Shown piece after piece: positions 19,294-28,710 of a DNA stretch of 64,000 bases. The stretch covers positions 114,935 through 178,934 of the forward strand of contig NZ_OY782496.1 in the NCBI RefSeq assembly GCF_963677715.1, written 5' to 3'. The notes under the pieces were generated by a model. It had not been told where the DNA came from. It ran no database searches and saw nothing but the letters and a program-made list of their open reading frames with translations. Both the position numbers and the translations under genes were made by a program. Origin of the DNA: an uncultured Bacteroides sp. GTDB taxonomy: Bacteria; Bacteroidota; Bacteroidia; Bacteroidales; Bacteroidaceae. Numbering within the stretch: position 1 is the first letter of the stretch; every line of letters starts with the position of its first letter.

Positions 19294-20389
19294 CTCTATC
19301 TTCATATGGAGATAACTCATACATATCATCTAAATTAGTGCTACTCGTACTTCCCGCAAGAACAAATCCTTTCGTACCGGTAGAGAAAGAAACTGCGCCA
19401 CTACGGGAAGAACCTTGGTATCCTGAATTTAGAAGTGCAAAAGGAGTATAATCATCATCACTGTCTCCAGTCCATAAATCTGTATCCGGATTATATATCC
19501 AATAATCAGTTTTAAGTGATCCATTTGTACCTGTAGTTAAATAACCTTTACCATCTATAACGAAAGCAACAGCAGCAGCACGAACAATCGCATAGTCATC
19601 ATCATAATCATCATCACTTGTATCCGCAATGTCCCTTAAAGCAGTAAATGTACCCATAGGTAAAGCAGCAGTCGTTTCCGAAGGATCGAAACGCCAAAAA
19701 TCAGAAGGGTAAGTACCGTTAGAAGTTCCACAGCAAATATAAGCCTTATCGTTTATGACAAACGCTGTTCCATCCACTCTTTTTTGTCCACCATATCCGT
19801 TAACTTTTTCCCATTGAGATCCGCTAGCCGCATTAGGATTAAAGCGATAATAATCACTCAACCAATTATCATTATAACCCTGCCCCACATATCCATAATT
19901 CCCTATAGAAAAAGCAAGAGCTCCGTATCGCGCCCCACCGACAAAATCATCTTTCTGTGCCCATGAGTCACTAGAAGGATCATATTCCCATGTATCTGCT
20001 AAATATTCACTACTACTATTATATCCAGTTGTAACATATCCTTTTTCTCCCACAGCGAATCCCGCTGCCCTGTTACGATATCCGGCTTCAGAAGGCATGC
20101 TATTACACTCAGTCCAATAATTACCATCAATATGATAGGCCCATATATCATTAAGTCGTTTTTCTGTTCCAGAACCAGTTTTATATCCTGTGCAGATATA
20201 GCCTATATTGTCTATGGTAAACGCAGCCGCCTGAGTCCTAGGAAGGCCGGTAAGATCGGCACGACGATACCAAACTCCTACGGTAGTGTCGCTATCGTCT
20301 GTACATGAACTGAGAAATGGTATGACCATGCATATAAGGCACAAAAAAAGTATCATTTTTTTGGTTGAATTCCAAATAGCTACATTCAT
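19286..20389 (-). CDS. Kelch-repeat lipoprotein
   Basis: 367 residues. The lipoprotein signal ends FLSSC with the acidic stretch TDDSD after the Cys, resembling the Bacteroides surface-export signal, so the protein is probably on the outer face of the outer membrane. Six kelch-like blades follow, each with a hydrophobic strand, a GYxxTGY or GYVGQGY turn and a WxYDP/WRFNP closure (for example YICTGYKTGSG, DTWEYDPSSDSW, DFWRFDPSE, DYWIYNPDTDLW). A six-bladed propeller is a likely ligand- or protein-binding scaffold. It is followed by an overlapping DUF4907 gene and is divergent from DUF4270-barrel genes. An alternative start, Met12, would give a shorter signal peptide. Confidence 0.85.
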   Translation of the reverse strand: MNVAIWNSTKKMILFLCLICMVIPFLSSCTDDSDTTVGVWYRRADLTGLPRTQAAAFTIDNIGYICTGYKTGSGTEKRLNDIWAYHIDGNYWTECNSMPSEAGYRNRAAGFAVGEKGYVTTGYNSSSEYLADTWEYDPSSDSWAQKDDFVGGARYGALAFSIGNYGYVGQGYNDNWLSDYYRFNPNAASGSQWEKVNGYGGQKRVDGTAFVINDKAYICCGTSNGTYPSDFWRFDPSETTAALPMGTFTALRDIADTSDDDYDDDYAIVRAAAVAFVIDGKGYLTTGTNGSLKTDYWIYNPDTDLWTGDSDDDYTPFALLNSGYQGSSRSGAVSFSTGTKGFVLAGSTSSTNLDDMYELSPYEDRDE

Positions 20390-20541
20390 CTTTATAAACG
20401 GTTTTAATGGTTATTATTGGATGACAAATGTAAGATGGAAACAAGTAGTTAAAAAAAAGAATCGACGAATAGTCTATTTCTATCTACAAAATACAAATAA
20501 ATGATATGCGGTCGATAAAAACAGCTAATTTGTCGATAGTT

Positions 20542-20573
20542 TTTGGTAAACAGTGAGTAAATATCTTCTTTTG
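20542..20573 (+). promoter_or_regulatory. Promoter of the DUF4270-barrel operon
   Basis: -33 TTTG (20542-20545), 20-base spacer, -7 TTCTTTTG (20566-20573, one mismatch to TAnnTTTG). The start codon is 29 bases downstream. Confidence 0.45.
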
Positions 20574-20602
20574 CTATACAAAAACCTCAATCCTTTAATA
20601 GA

Positions 20603-21922
20603 ATGAACCAAAAAATTTGGATCTTTTCATCTTTATTTATTTTTATAATAACATCTTGTCAGGATGAAAATTCAGCTGCAGGCAGCAACTTGGTAGAGAG
20701 TTCTTTACACAATGTACAAACAGACACTTGTACAGTAACACTTAGTACTATTCTAGCCGATTCTGTTGCAACTTCCGGAGACACGATCTGCCAAGTAGGA
20801 CATTATAGTAACAGCTTGTGGGGAGATATTCAATCTTCTTTTTACGCAGAATATAACGTTCCTTCAGCAAGTCTTAATACAGAATTATCCTACCGATTTG
20901 ATTCAATCACCATCACTCTTCTTCCAACAGGAAATTATGTAGGCGATACACTGACTACTCAGCACATATACATGCATCGTTTAAAAGAAATAGTAGAATT
21001 AGACCAGTATGGATATCTATATAATACCTCTTCTATCCCTTATGAAAAAGAGCCATTCGCCACGCTTACATTCAAGAACCAACCGATTCGCAAAAAAAAA
21101 CAAGAACTACGGTTGCCAGATGAGTTTGGAGAAGAATTACTAAATCTAATGGAGACCGATTCCAGAAAACTAAGTTCTCAAGATGATTTTAGAAATTATT
21201 TAAAAGGCATAGCATTTATACCAGATACAAATGACGCTTGCATCAATGGCTTCGGAGTCAGCAATTCCAGTCTCTGCATTACCCTATACTATAGCAAGCT
21301 GACTGAAACAGCTGTTCAAATGACCGCAACATTCACTCCCAGCACAACATTAAACTTCAATAAAGTTGCTCAAGATAGGCGCAACAGCTCATTAGCTGGA
21401 TTGACCCCTGGGGCGGATTATTCGCTTTCTTCAATAAAGACAAATAATCAGGCCTTCATACAAGGAATGACGGGGATGTATATAAAGCTAGAATTTCCAC
21501 ATCTAAATGATCTACTAGAACAAGGGGATATTGTTACCATTGAAAATTCTATGCTTTACTTGTATCCGGTGCAAGGAACATACGGTGAAACAATGCCACT
21601 TCCCTCAGCCCTTACTATGTATACCGCTAATGAAAACAATGTGTTACAAAGTAGTATCACTAATTCTTATGGGACCAGCGTTCAAGACGGAAGCTTAGTA
21701 TCAGATGACAGTCAACGGAATGGAACTTATTATAGCTTCGATCTAACGTCTTACTTACAAGATAATTTAGGGACATTCGGTTCTGGTAGACAGAACCTAA
21801 TGCTTATGCTTCCCAATAGTTCATATTTGACTACATTAAAAGGAGTAATCCTTGGAGATGTTGATCACCCAACAAGCAACTTAAAGTTGACTGTGCTATA
21901 CAAAATATATAACGAACAATGA
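20603..21922 (+). CDS. DUF4270-family lipoprotein
   Basis: 439 residues. The lipoprotein signal MNQKIWIFSSLFIFIITSC is followed by QDEN, an acidic start that suggests surface display. The rest is beta-rich and fits the DUF4270 family of Bacteroidetes: an early short-strand segment (TCTVTLSTILADSV), a SYRFDSITITLLPTGNYVGDT region, and a jelly-roll-like second half (MYIKLEFPHLNDLLEQG, IENSMLYLYPV) ending in LKLTVLYKIYN. Its function is unknown. The stop overlaps the next start (ATGA), so it is coupled to the outer-membrane barrel gene, and it is divergent from the kelch-DUF4907 pair. Confidence 0.82.
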   Translation: MNQKIWIFSSLFIFIITSCQDENSAAGSNLVESSLHNVQTDTCTVTLSTILADSVATSGDTICQVGHYSNSLWGDIQSSFYAEYNVPSASLNTELSYRFDSITITLLPTGNYVGDTLTTQHIYMHRLKEIVELDQYGYLYNTSSIPYEKEPFATLTFKNQPIRKKKQELRLPDEFGEELLNLMETDSRKLSSQDDFRNYLKGIAFIPDTNDACINGFGVSNSSLCITLYYSKLTETAVQMTATFTPSTTLNFNKVAQDRRNSSLAGLTPGADYSLSSIKTNNQAFIQGMTGMYIKLEFPHLNDLLEQGDIVTIENSMLYLYPVQGTYGETMPLPSALTMYTANENNVLQSSITNSYGTSVQDGSLVSDDSQRNGTYYSFDLTSYLQDNLGTFGSGRQNLMLMLPNSSYLTTLKGVILGDVDHPTSNLKLTVLYKIYNEQ

Positions 21923-23121
21923 GAAAGATAACTATTATTATACTCGCTATCTGCGTTTCAAACACAATTATCGCACAAAACACAACCAACTCTCCCACTT
22001 CTATGTTTGGTATTGGCGAACTGGCAACAGGAAGCGGTGGACAATACGCAGGTATGGGAGGCGTAGGGATTGCACTTCGCAGAAACAACTTCCTAAACAT
22101 CGCTAATCCAGCTGCGCTGACAGAATTAGATAGTCTCAATTTCACCATAGAAGTAGGGGTAATGGCAGCACAAAAAAAATACGTCCAATCTGGAATCACA
22201 AATAATTCAACGGAAGGTAATGTTAATAATATAGCAGTCGGCTACCGTATATTACCTGGATGGTATAGCGCTATTTCACTAACACCAGTGAGTAGTGTCG
22301 GTTATAGCATTACTCTAGACCAGCAGATTGAAGGCACAAATGTCTCTACAATTTCTTCTTACTTTGAAGGTGAAGGCGGACTTTCCAGACTGAATTTTAG
22401 TAATGCTTTTTTGATTGGGAAACGTTTCTCTATAGGAGCTAATCTTTCCTATATTATGGGGAAAATAACTGAGACAGAAACACAAGGCAGTGCTACCATC
22501 ACTCAAACATCCAACAAAAATGCCTGCTATGCAGATGTAGGAGTACAATATAAATATCCGATAAGTCGTGACCGTGCTTTTGTCGCAGGAGCAACCTATG
22601 GCTATTCTCAACCTTTAACGCAAAACAATAAGCTCGCAGTTAGCAGTACCACGGGGGATCAGACTATTGACAAGCCAACACATACCGTAACACAATATAT
22701 GCCTCAATTTTATGGAGTCGGAATAGCTTATACTTCACTTAAGTGGACATTCGCCGCCGACTACAAATATATAGAATGGAGTCGCATGAAATCCTCAGAA
22801 AACACTATTAGCTATTCTGATCAGAGTGATTTTAAAATCGGAGGTGCTTATGTACTGGGAAGTCCCTATAAAAGGCCCGTAAAACTTATGCTCGGTGCTG
22901 GTATAAACGATTCTTATGTATTGATTAAAAAAAACAAATCACAAAATTATTTTGTAAGCACTGGACTTGGAATCACTCTGAGAAATAAGAACAGTCTTTC
23001 TTTGGGTATAAAATACGGGGATCAGATAGGAGTAAGTAACAACATGCCACACGAAAGAAGTGTCTCAGTTTATTTCAACCTCTCTTTCAGCGAACATACA
23101 TATAGAGGAAAATTGCAATAG
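21919..23121 (+). CDS. Outer-membrane beta-barrel protein (OMPP1/FadL-like)
   Basis: 400 residues with a signal peptide (about 1-19, ending IIAQ). After a small N-terminal plug-like segment (SMFGIGELATGSGGQYAGMGGVGIALR, NIANPAAL) come alternating amphipathic strands ending on an aromatic residue, as in FadL/OMPP1-type hydrophobic-solute channels: INIANPA near the start is typical, and the last strand is RSVSVYFNLSFSEHTY. It is translationally coupled to DUF4270. In this setting it is a plausible channel or anchor for the surface lipoproteins; the solute is unknown. The FadL relation is inferred from pattern only. Confidence 0.75.
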   Translation: MRKITIIILAICVSNTIIAQNTTNSPTSMFGIGELATGSGGQYAGMGGVGIALRRNNFLNIANPAALTELDSLNFTIEVGVMAAQKKYVQSGITNNSTEGNVNNIAVGYRILPGWYSAISLTPVSSVGYSITLDQQIEGTNVSTISSYFEGEGGLSRLNFSNAFLIGKRFSIGANLSYIMGKITETETQGSATITQTSNKNACYADVGVQYKYPISRDRAFVAGATYGYSQPLTQNNKLAVSSTTGDQTIDKPTHTVTQYMPQFYGVGIAYTSLKWTFAADYKYIEWSRMKSSENTISYSDQSDFKIGGAYVLGSPYKRPVKLMLGAGINDSYVLIKKNKSQNYFVSTGLGITLRNKNSLSLGIKYGDQIGVSNNMPHERSVSVYFNLSFSEHTYRGKLQ

Positions 23122-23169
23122 ATTAACTCCTTTTCATACCAAAAGGTGCCTTTTAAGAGATAAATGATG

Positions 23170-23177
23170 TATCTTTG
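23170..23177 (+). promoter_or_regulatory. -7 element of the C1 peptidase gene
   Basis: TATCTTTG, an exact TAnnTTTG match, 26 bases before the start codon; T-rich DNA lies at the -33 distance. Confidence 0.5.
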
Positions 23178-23203
23178 ACGCATAATAATCATATATTAAT
23201 TGA

Positions 23204-24391
23204 ATGAAAAAAATATTGCTGACTGCCATCTTAGCGCTGCTAAGCTTTAATGCTTTTGCTCAGGACGAGAAAGAGAAAAAAGAGGAAGGGTTTGTATTCA
23301 CTACAGTAAAAGAGAACCCGATTACTTCCATTAAAAATCAAAACCGTTCGAGCACTTGTTGGAGCTTCTCCGGCCTTGGCTTTTTAGAATCAGAATTACT
23401 ACGTTTGGATAAAGGTGAATATGATTTTTCTGAGATGTTCGTCGTTCACCACACTATGGCCGACCGTGCTTTACATTACGTTCGCCTCCACGGAGATAGT
23501 TCTTTCTCACCCGGCGGAAGTTTTTATGATGTGATGTACTGCATGAAAAACTACGGTTTAGTTCCGCAAGAAGCAATGAACGGAATCATGTATGGCGATA
23601 CATTACCCGTACATAACGAATTGGATGCTGTGGCCGAAGCATATGTAAATGCTATAGCCAAAGGTAAGCTGACTAAACTAACACCGGTATGGATTAATGG
23701 TCTCAATTCTATTTATGACACATACCTGGGAAAATATCCCGAAACATTTACCTACAAAGGAAAAGAGTATACCCCCATCACTTTTGCTCAATCATTAGGA
23801 CTGAATCCTGATGACTACATTTCTATCACATCATATACTCATCATCCTTTCTATAAAAAGTTTGCTCTCGAAATTCAGGATAACTGGCGTAACGCAGAAT
23901 CATGGAATCTACCAATGGGCGAACTCATGGCTGTTATTGACAATGCTATAAACGAAGGTTATACTATTGCATGGGGAAGCGATGTGAGTGAATCAGGTTT
24001 TACACGCGAGGGCATTGCAGTAATGCCCGAAATGAATCGTACTGATCTTTCCGGTTCCGACATGGTCCGCTGGACAGGCCTAACTCCTGCTGATAAACGT
24101 AAGGAATTGACCTCAAAACCACTTCCGGAAGAAAAGGTCACACAGGAAATTCGTCAAAAAGCTTTTGATAACTGGGAAACTACCGATGATCATGGTATGG
24201 TTATTTATGGCATTGCCAAAGATCAGACGGGAAAAGAATATTATATGGTTAAAAACTCTTGGGGTACCAATAACAAATATAAAGGGACATGGTATGCTTC
24301 TAAAACTTTTGTTGAATACAAGACCATGAATATTTTAATTAATAAAAATGCTCTGCCAAAAGAGATAGCAAAGAAATTGGATCTTAAATAA
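23204..24391 (+). CDS. Secreted C1-family cysteine peptidase (bleomycin hydrolase/aminopeptidase C-like)
   Basis: 395 residues with a signal peptide (about 1-19), so exported to the periplasm. The papain-fold catalytic set is present: Cys52 in NRSSTCWSFSG, His330 in DDHGMVIYG and Asn351 in MVKNSWG. The arrangement and the insertions between Cys and His match the C1B branch (bleomycin hydrolase, PepC), which trims N-terminal residues from peptides. It is shorter than the cytoplasmic 430-450 residue members and has a signal peptide, as in Bacteroides. It stands alone between the DUF4270 operon and a convergent two-component pair. Confidence 0.9.
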   Translation: MKKILLTAILALLSFNAFAQDEKEKKEEGFVFTTVKENPITSIKNQNRSSTCWSFSGLGFLESELLRLDKGEYDFSEMFVVHHTMADRALHYVRLHGDSSFSPGGSFYDVMYCMKNYGLVPQEAMNGIMYGDTLPVHNELDAVAEAYVNAIAKGKLTKLTPVWINGLNSIYDTYLGKYPETFTYKGKEYTPITFAQSLGLNPDDYISITSYTHHPFYKKFALEIQDNWRNAESWNLPMGELMAVIDNAINEGYTIAWGSDVSESGFTREGIAVMPEMNRTDLSGSDMVRWTGLTPADKRKELTSKPLPEEKVTQEIRQKAFDNWETTDDHGMVIYGIAKDQTGKEYYMVKNSWGTNNKYKGTWYASKTFVEYKTMNILINKNALPKEIAKKLDLK

Positions 24392-24400
24392 TATGATTCT

Positions 24401-24438
24401 CATACTAATAGTCATTATAAAAAATGACTATTAGTATG
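24401..24438. terminator. Hairpin between the convergent C1 peptidase and LytTR genes
   Basis: A perfect 16-bp stem: CATACTAATAGTCATT (24401-24416) with its complement (24423-24438), 6-base loop. The flanks are only weakly T-rich. Confidence 0.65.
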
Positions 24439-24445
24439 GATTTAA

Positions 24446-25177
24446 CTACTTTCCCAAACACATCTTATTGATGTATTCTGTAAATTTCTCCTTATAATTC
24501 TCTCCTATCGGAATATAGGTGTTTCCATCAAAAATAATTCTTAACCTGGAAATCTCAACTATCTTCTGCAAATTTACAATATAAGATCGATGAACACGCA
24601 TAAATTGATTGGTAGGCAGGCGTTCCTCTAATTTTCTCATGCTCAATAAAGTCATGATGGGTTTCTCCTCACCTTCAGTGAAAATGCGCACATACTCACT
24701 CATACACTCCACATATTTTATCTCATTGATATTAATGCGTACCACTTTATAATCTGACTTTACAAATAGCGACCCGTCATTAACGATATTCGCTTCATTC
24801 TCTCCACTCCAGGTAGAACGATATTCCAATTGTTTCCGGGCTTTATCCGCTGCTTTTAAAAAGTCTTGAAAACTAAAAGGCTTAAGCAAATAGTCTACTG
24901 CATCAACTTTAAAACCCTCAACCGCATATTCAGAGTAAGCTGTTGTGAATATGATAAGAGGACGCATCACAAGCGAACGGACAAAATCCATCCCATTGAG
25001 ATCGGGCATATTTATATCCACAAATATTAAATCAACCTCTTCTTCAGACAATAATTGTAATGCTTCAAAAGCATCCTGGCAAGCCTTTATGTGTTGCAAA
25101 AATGGCACTCTGGAGATATATACCGTTAACTGCGCAAGCGCCAGGGGTTCATCGTCAATAGTAATACATTTAATCAT
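24446..25177 (-). CDS. LytTR-family response regulator
   Basis: 243 residues from the ATG at 25177, which overlaps the kinase stop by 8 bases; a TTG two codons upstream is less likely. The receiver domain (1-118) has the acidic pocket Asp8-Asp9, phospho-acceptor Asp54 in IFVDINMPD and Lys99 in DYLLKPF. The LytTR DNA-binding domain (about 135-240) has the typical LFVKSDYKVVRININEIKYVE start and FMRVHRSYIVN. Such regulators bind direct repeats upstream of their targets. It is coupled to the upstream LytS-type kinase and therefore its partner; targets cannot be told from the sequence. Confidence 0.93.
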   Translation of the reverse strand: MIKCITIDDEPLALAQLTVYISRVPFLQHIKACQDAFEALQLLSEEEVDLIFVDINMPDLNGMDFVRSLVMRPLIIFTTAYSEYAVEGFKVDAVDYLLKPFSFQDFLKAADKARKQLEYRSTWSGENEANIVNDGSLFVKSDYKVVRININEIKYVECMSEYVRIFTEGEEKPIMTLLSMRKLEERLPTNQFMRVHRSYIVNLQKIVEISRLRIIFDGNTYIPIGENYKEKFTEYINKMCLGK

Positions 25178-26348
25178 ATACAATCGGAATTATTAACAAT
25201 ACATTAAAACTTTCAGCAACCTCATCTATCGAAAGCATATAATCATCACCAAACAAGAGTTTCAAGCGCTTTCTTATGTTTTCTAATCCTATGCCACGAT
25301 GCTGCTCGTCTTGTTTCTTCCAATTACTGTTTGAACACTGAAACAGTAGCTGTTCACCCTCCAATCTCATGTGAACATGAATAAAAGAATCCGTTTGATA
25401 ACTGACTCCATGCTTAAAAGCATTTTCAACAAAAGAAATGAAAAGTAGCGGAGGAATCTGAACTTCAGGAAAATAGGTAGGCATCGTCACTTCAATGTTT
25501 ACTTTCTCGGTATACCTAAGTCTCATTAAACCTATATAATTATTCAAAAAACGGATTTCTCTGGATAATAAGATTGTTTTATTACTAGATTCATAAAGAA
25601 CGTAGCGCATCATTTTCGACAACTCTACAATAGTTTTCTTCGCTTTTTCGGCATCTATATCCACTAATGCATGAATATTATTCAGCGTATTCATGAAGAA
25701 ATGAGGATTTATCTGATATTTCAGATATTCTAACTCCGATTGTAAATTATGGCGTTCCAATTCCTTCATTGTTTCCTCGTCACGCAAAGACTTGAACAGC
25801 AGTTTAATGGCTATATTGAAACCAACAACTAAGATCGCTATAATAAAACGACTATAGAATGGTCCCATCATCATTATTCCCGGAAAAGGAAATGGCTTTC
25901 CCTCCATGGGCTTTTTAGGTTCGATATCATCATCCAAGGTTTCAGTCAATTCGTTTATCTTCGAAGATGAAACATTAGGAGACATACGTTGCCAAGAAGG
26001 CTTTTCTATTCTTTTCGGCATTCGATCCCCTTGAAAATTGCCGGGATGGTGAGGCACAAATGAATAAACTCCCAGGATGATTAATACAACGCAAATCACA
26101 GATAGTGTATAAGTAATATATTTTTTCCTGAATAATAGAAAAGGAGCCAAGAAATAGTTATTGATTATAAAGATGACGAAAAAAGGCAAAATACTCAACC
26201 ATAGCCCCCAAATCATATTCCAATTAAAAGGATACCATTTTTCCGAGTAAAAAGAAAAATGATTCCCTATTATCGGCAAAAGAAAGGCTATGAGCCAAAT
26301 AGCTGCATAAATTATATTCTCCAGCAGATGCCGCTTTTGTAGTTTCAT
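25170..26348 (-). CDS. LytS/YehU-type membrane histidine kinase
   Basis: 392 residues from the ATG at 26348. The frame opens 11 codons earlier (26381), but a -7 element (26369-26376) lies inside that stretch and the shorter start gives the usual short cytoplasmic lead before the first helix. Four membrane helices are seen at about 11-28, 48-66, 80-98 and 165-183, with a charged, proline-rich extracytoplasmic loop at 100-160 between the third and fourth. The kinase domain is of the His_kinase type: phospho-acceptor His216 in YQINPHFFMNTLNN, followed by an ATPase with PPLLFISFVENAFKHGV and RGIGLENIRKRL. Works with the LytTR regulator downstream. Confidence 0.9.
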   Translation of the reverse strand: MKLQKRHLLENIIYAAIWLIAFLLPIIGNHFSFYSEKWYPFNWNMIWGLWLSILPFFVIFIINNYFLAPFLLFRKKYITYTLSVICVVLIILGVYSFVPHHPGNFQGDRMPKRIEKPSWQRMSPNVSSSKINELTETLDDDIEPKKPMEGKPFPFPGIMMMGPFYSRFIIAILVVGFNIAIKLLFKSLRDEETMKELERHNLQSELEYLKYQINPHFFMNTLNNIHALVDIDAEKAKKTIVELSKMMRYVLYESSNKTILLSREIRFLNNYIGLMRLRYTEKVNIEVTMPTYFPEVQIPPLLFISFVENAFKHGVSYQTDSFIHVHMRLEGEQLLFQCSNSNWKKQDEQHRGIGLENIRKRLKLLFGDDYMLSIDEVAESFNVLLIIPIVYD

Positions 26349-26368
26349 AATCAGAATCATCGACTTCA

Positions 26369-26376
26369 CAAATATA
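26369..26376 (-). promoter_or_regulatory. -7 element of the kinase-regulator pair
   Basis: Minus-strand TATATTTG, an exact TAnnTTTG match, 21 bases upstream of the chosen kinase start. No good -33 element. Confidence 0.4.
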
Positions 26377-26792
26377 ATCATTTTTAAATTATAATATAAA
26401 TTAAATCGACAAAATGCCTCATTTCATCGTCGTAACAAAGCAAAAAATCTTTCAATTATTTATAGTAGCATTTCTAAACCATTAAACACTTCCCCTTGAC
26501 GATCATTAAATAATAGTCATCAGACAGCACCACGACTGCCACGTTTTAACAATTCCTATCAAAATCAATACTTATCAAATAAGACCATTCGCCTCAATCT
26601 TTTGATAGGTAATCCCCCCCTTTTATCTAGTAAACAAAGAATAAATTTCCCTTATTATGCGCGCCTCAATTGCTCAAAAATCATAATGTTGTGCATTTTT
26701 AAAGCATATTTCTTTGCAGAATCAACTGTTTGCGTAAATTTGCACGCTGGTAATTCATTCAATACTAAAATACTAATACTAAAATTAATAAC
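26377..26792. other. Intergenic region upstream of etfB
   Basis: About 415 AT-rich bases with no gene. It contains a perfect 10-bp inverted repeat, CCTATCAAAA (26555-26564) and TTTTGATAGG (26600-26609), separated by 35 bases, and the etfB promoter near its right end. Confidence 0.6.
26713..26742 (+). promoter_or_regulatory. Promoter of etfB-etfA-acyl-CoA dehydrogenase
   Basis: -33 TTTG (26713-26716), 18-base spacer, -7 TAAATTTG (26735-26742). Both elements match the Bacteroides consensus; the start codon is 50 bases downstream. Confidence 0.65.
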
Positions 26793-27665
26793 ATGAGTTT
26801 GAAAATTGTTGTATTGGCAAAACAAGTTCCCGACACACGCAACGTTGGGAAAGATGCCATGAAAGCCGACGGAACTATTAATCGTGCGGCGCTTCCTGCC
26901 ATATTCAATCCCGAAGATCTTAATGCACTTGAGCAGGCTCTTCGATTGAAAGATGCCCATCCAGGTTCTACTGTTACTATCCTCACCATGGGGCCCGGAC
27001 GTGCTGCTGAGATTATTCGTGAAGGACTTTTCAGGGGTGTCGATAATGGTTATTTATTGACCGATCGTGCTTTTGCCGGTGCAGATACGCTCGCAACTTC
27101 GTATGCTTTGGCTACTGCCATAAAGAAAATTGGCGCCTGCGACATTATTATCGGAGGCCGCCAGGCCATAGATGGTGATACCGCTCAGGTAGGGCCACAA
27201 GTAGCTGAAAAATTAGGCATGACACAAATTACTTACGCTGAAGAAATACTAAAAGTAGCCAACGGACGCATTACAGTAAAACGACATATTGACGGAGGTG
27301 TAGAAACGGTTGAAGGGCCTTTACCCATTGTTATCACGGTCAACGGTTCTGCTGCCCCCTGCCGTCCACGAAATGCCAAGTTCGTGCAGAAGTATAAACA
27401 TGCTAAAACAATAACCGAAAAACAACAAGGCAATCTTGACTATACAGAGTTATATGATAAAAGAGATTATCTGAACCTGGTGGAATGGAGTGTAGCCGAT
27501 GTAAATGGAGATCTTGCACAATGTGGTCTTTCAGGCTCACCTACAAAGGTAAAAGCTATTCAAAACATTGTGTTCCAAGCCAAAGAAAATAAAACCATTG
27601 GTAGCGGTGACAGAGAAATAGAGGACCTTATTGTTGAACTATTAGCTAACCATACCATTGGCTAA
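26793..27665 (+). CDS. etfB: Electron transfer flavoprotein, beta subunit
   Basis: 290 residues, cytoplasmic. The sequence is that of the EtfB/FixA family: MSLKIVVLAKQVPDTRNVG at the start, NPEDLNALEQALRLKD, VTILTMGPGRAAEIIREGL (nucleotide-binding region), IIGGRQAIDGDTAQVGP (family signature) and the C-terminal arm that wraps EtfA. With EtfA it carries electrons between acyl-CoA dehydrogenase and another redox partner. It is slightly longer than the usual 250-260 residues, as in anaerobes with bifurcating Etf; whether this pair bifurcates cannot be decided by eye. First gene of a three-gene operon. Confidence 0.95.
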   Translation: MSLKIVVLAKQVPDTRNVGKDAMKADGTINRAALPAIFNPEDLNALEQALRLKDAHPGSTVTILTMGPGRAAEIIREGLFRGVDNGYLLTDRAFAGADTLATSYALATAIKKIGACDIIIGGRQAIDGDTAQVGPQVAEKLGMTQITYAEEILKVANGRITVKRHIDGGVETVEGPLPIVITVNGSAAPCRPRNAKFVQKYKHAKTITEKQQGNLDYTELYDKRDYLNLVEWSVADVNGDLAQCGLSGSPTKVKAIQNIVFQAKENKTIGSGDREIEDLIVELLANHTIG

Positions 27666-27686
27666 GCGACTAATCATTTTAATGAG

Positions 27687-28706
27687 ATGAATAACTTATT
27701 TGTATATTGTGAAATAGAAGACGGCAGCATATTGGACGTAAGCCTCGAACTTCTTACCAAAGGTCGCTCACTGGCTAAGCAGCTGAAGTGCCAACTCGAA
27801 GCCGTTGTTGCCGGAAGCAGTTTGAAAGGCATTGAAAAGCAGATACTTCCTTATGGAGTAGATAAGCTCCATGTATTCGACGCCAAAGGACTTTATCCTT
27901 ATACTTCACTGCCCCACACCTCTATCTTGGTCAACCTCTTTAAAGAAGAGCAACCTCAGATTTGCCTGATGGGCGCAACAGTTATCGGACGGGACCTCGG
28001 CCCTCGTGTTTCTTCTGCTCTTAGCAGCGGACTAACAGCCGACTGTACCGCACTGGAAATTGGTGACCATGAAGATAAGAAGGAAAGCAAAACCTACAAA
28101 AACCTTTTGTACCAAATTCGCCCCGCTTTTGGTGGAAACATTGTAGCCACCATCGTTAATCCCGAACACCGCCCTCAAATGGCTACAGTACGGGAAGGTG
28201 TAATGAAAAAACAAATTCTTGACCCAAATTATAAGGGTGAAGTCATCAACCACGATGTGAAAAAATATGTTGCCGATACCGACTACGTGATTGAAGTGAT
28301 AGAACGACACATTGAAAAAGCGAAAAATAATCTGAAAGGATCACCTATTATTATCTCAGGCGGTTACGGAGTAGGTTCCAAAGATAACTTTAATCTGCTC
28401 TTCGACTTGGCAAAAACCATTAATGCTGAAGTTGGTGCCAGTCGTGCCGCTGTGGATGCCGGTTTTGCAGAACATGATCGCCAAATAGGACAAACAGGTG
28501 TTACTGTTCGTCCTAAACTCTATATTGCTTGTGGCATCTCCGGACAGATACAACACATTGCCGGAATGCAGGAAAGCTCTATGATTATCTCTATCAATAA
28601 TGACCCCGATGCACCCATCAATGCCATAGCCGACTATGTGATTAATGGTACTGTAGAAGAGGTTATACCTAAGATGATTAAGTTCTATAAACAAAATTCA
28701 AAATAA
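27687..28706 (+). CDS. etfA: Electron transfer flavoprotein, alpha subunit
   Basis: 339 residues, cytoplasmic partner of EtfB. The N-terminal half is the Etf fold (VYCEIEDGSILDVSLELLTKGR, ICLMGATVIGRDLGPRVSSAL). The C-terminal FAD domain carries the signature ISGGYGVGSKDNF, GASRAAVDAGF, GQTGVTVRPKLYIACGISG and SINNDPDAPI, with the residues that hold the FAD. It begins 21 bases after etfB and ends 4 bases before the dehydrogenase gene, so the three proteins are made together. Confidence 0.95.
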   Translation: MNNLFVYCEIEDGSILDVSLELLTKGRSLAKQLKCQLEAVVAGSSLKGIEKQILPYGVDKLHVFDAKGLYPYTSLPHTSILVNLFKEEQPQICLMGATVIGRDLGPRVSSALSSGLTADCTALEIGDHEDKKESKTYKNLLYQIRPAFGGNIVATIVNPEHRPQMATVREGVMKKQILDPNYKGEVINHDVKKYVADTDYVIEVIERHIEKAKNNLKGSPIIISGGYGVGSKDNFNLLFDLAKTINAEVGASRAAVDAGFAEHDRQIGQTGVTVRPKLYIACGISGQIQHIAGMQESSMIISINNDPDAPINAIADYVINGTVEEVIPKMIKFYKQNSK

Positions 28707-28710
28707 CCAA

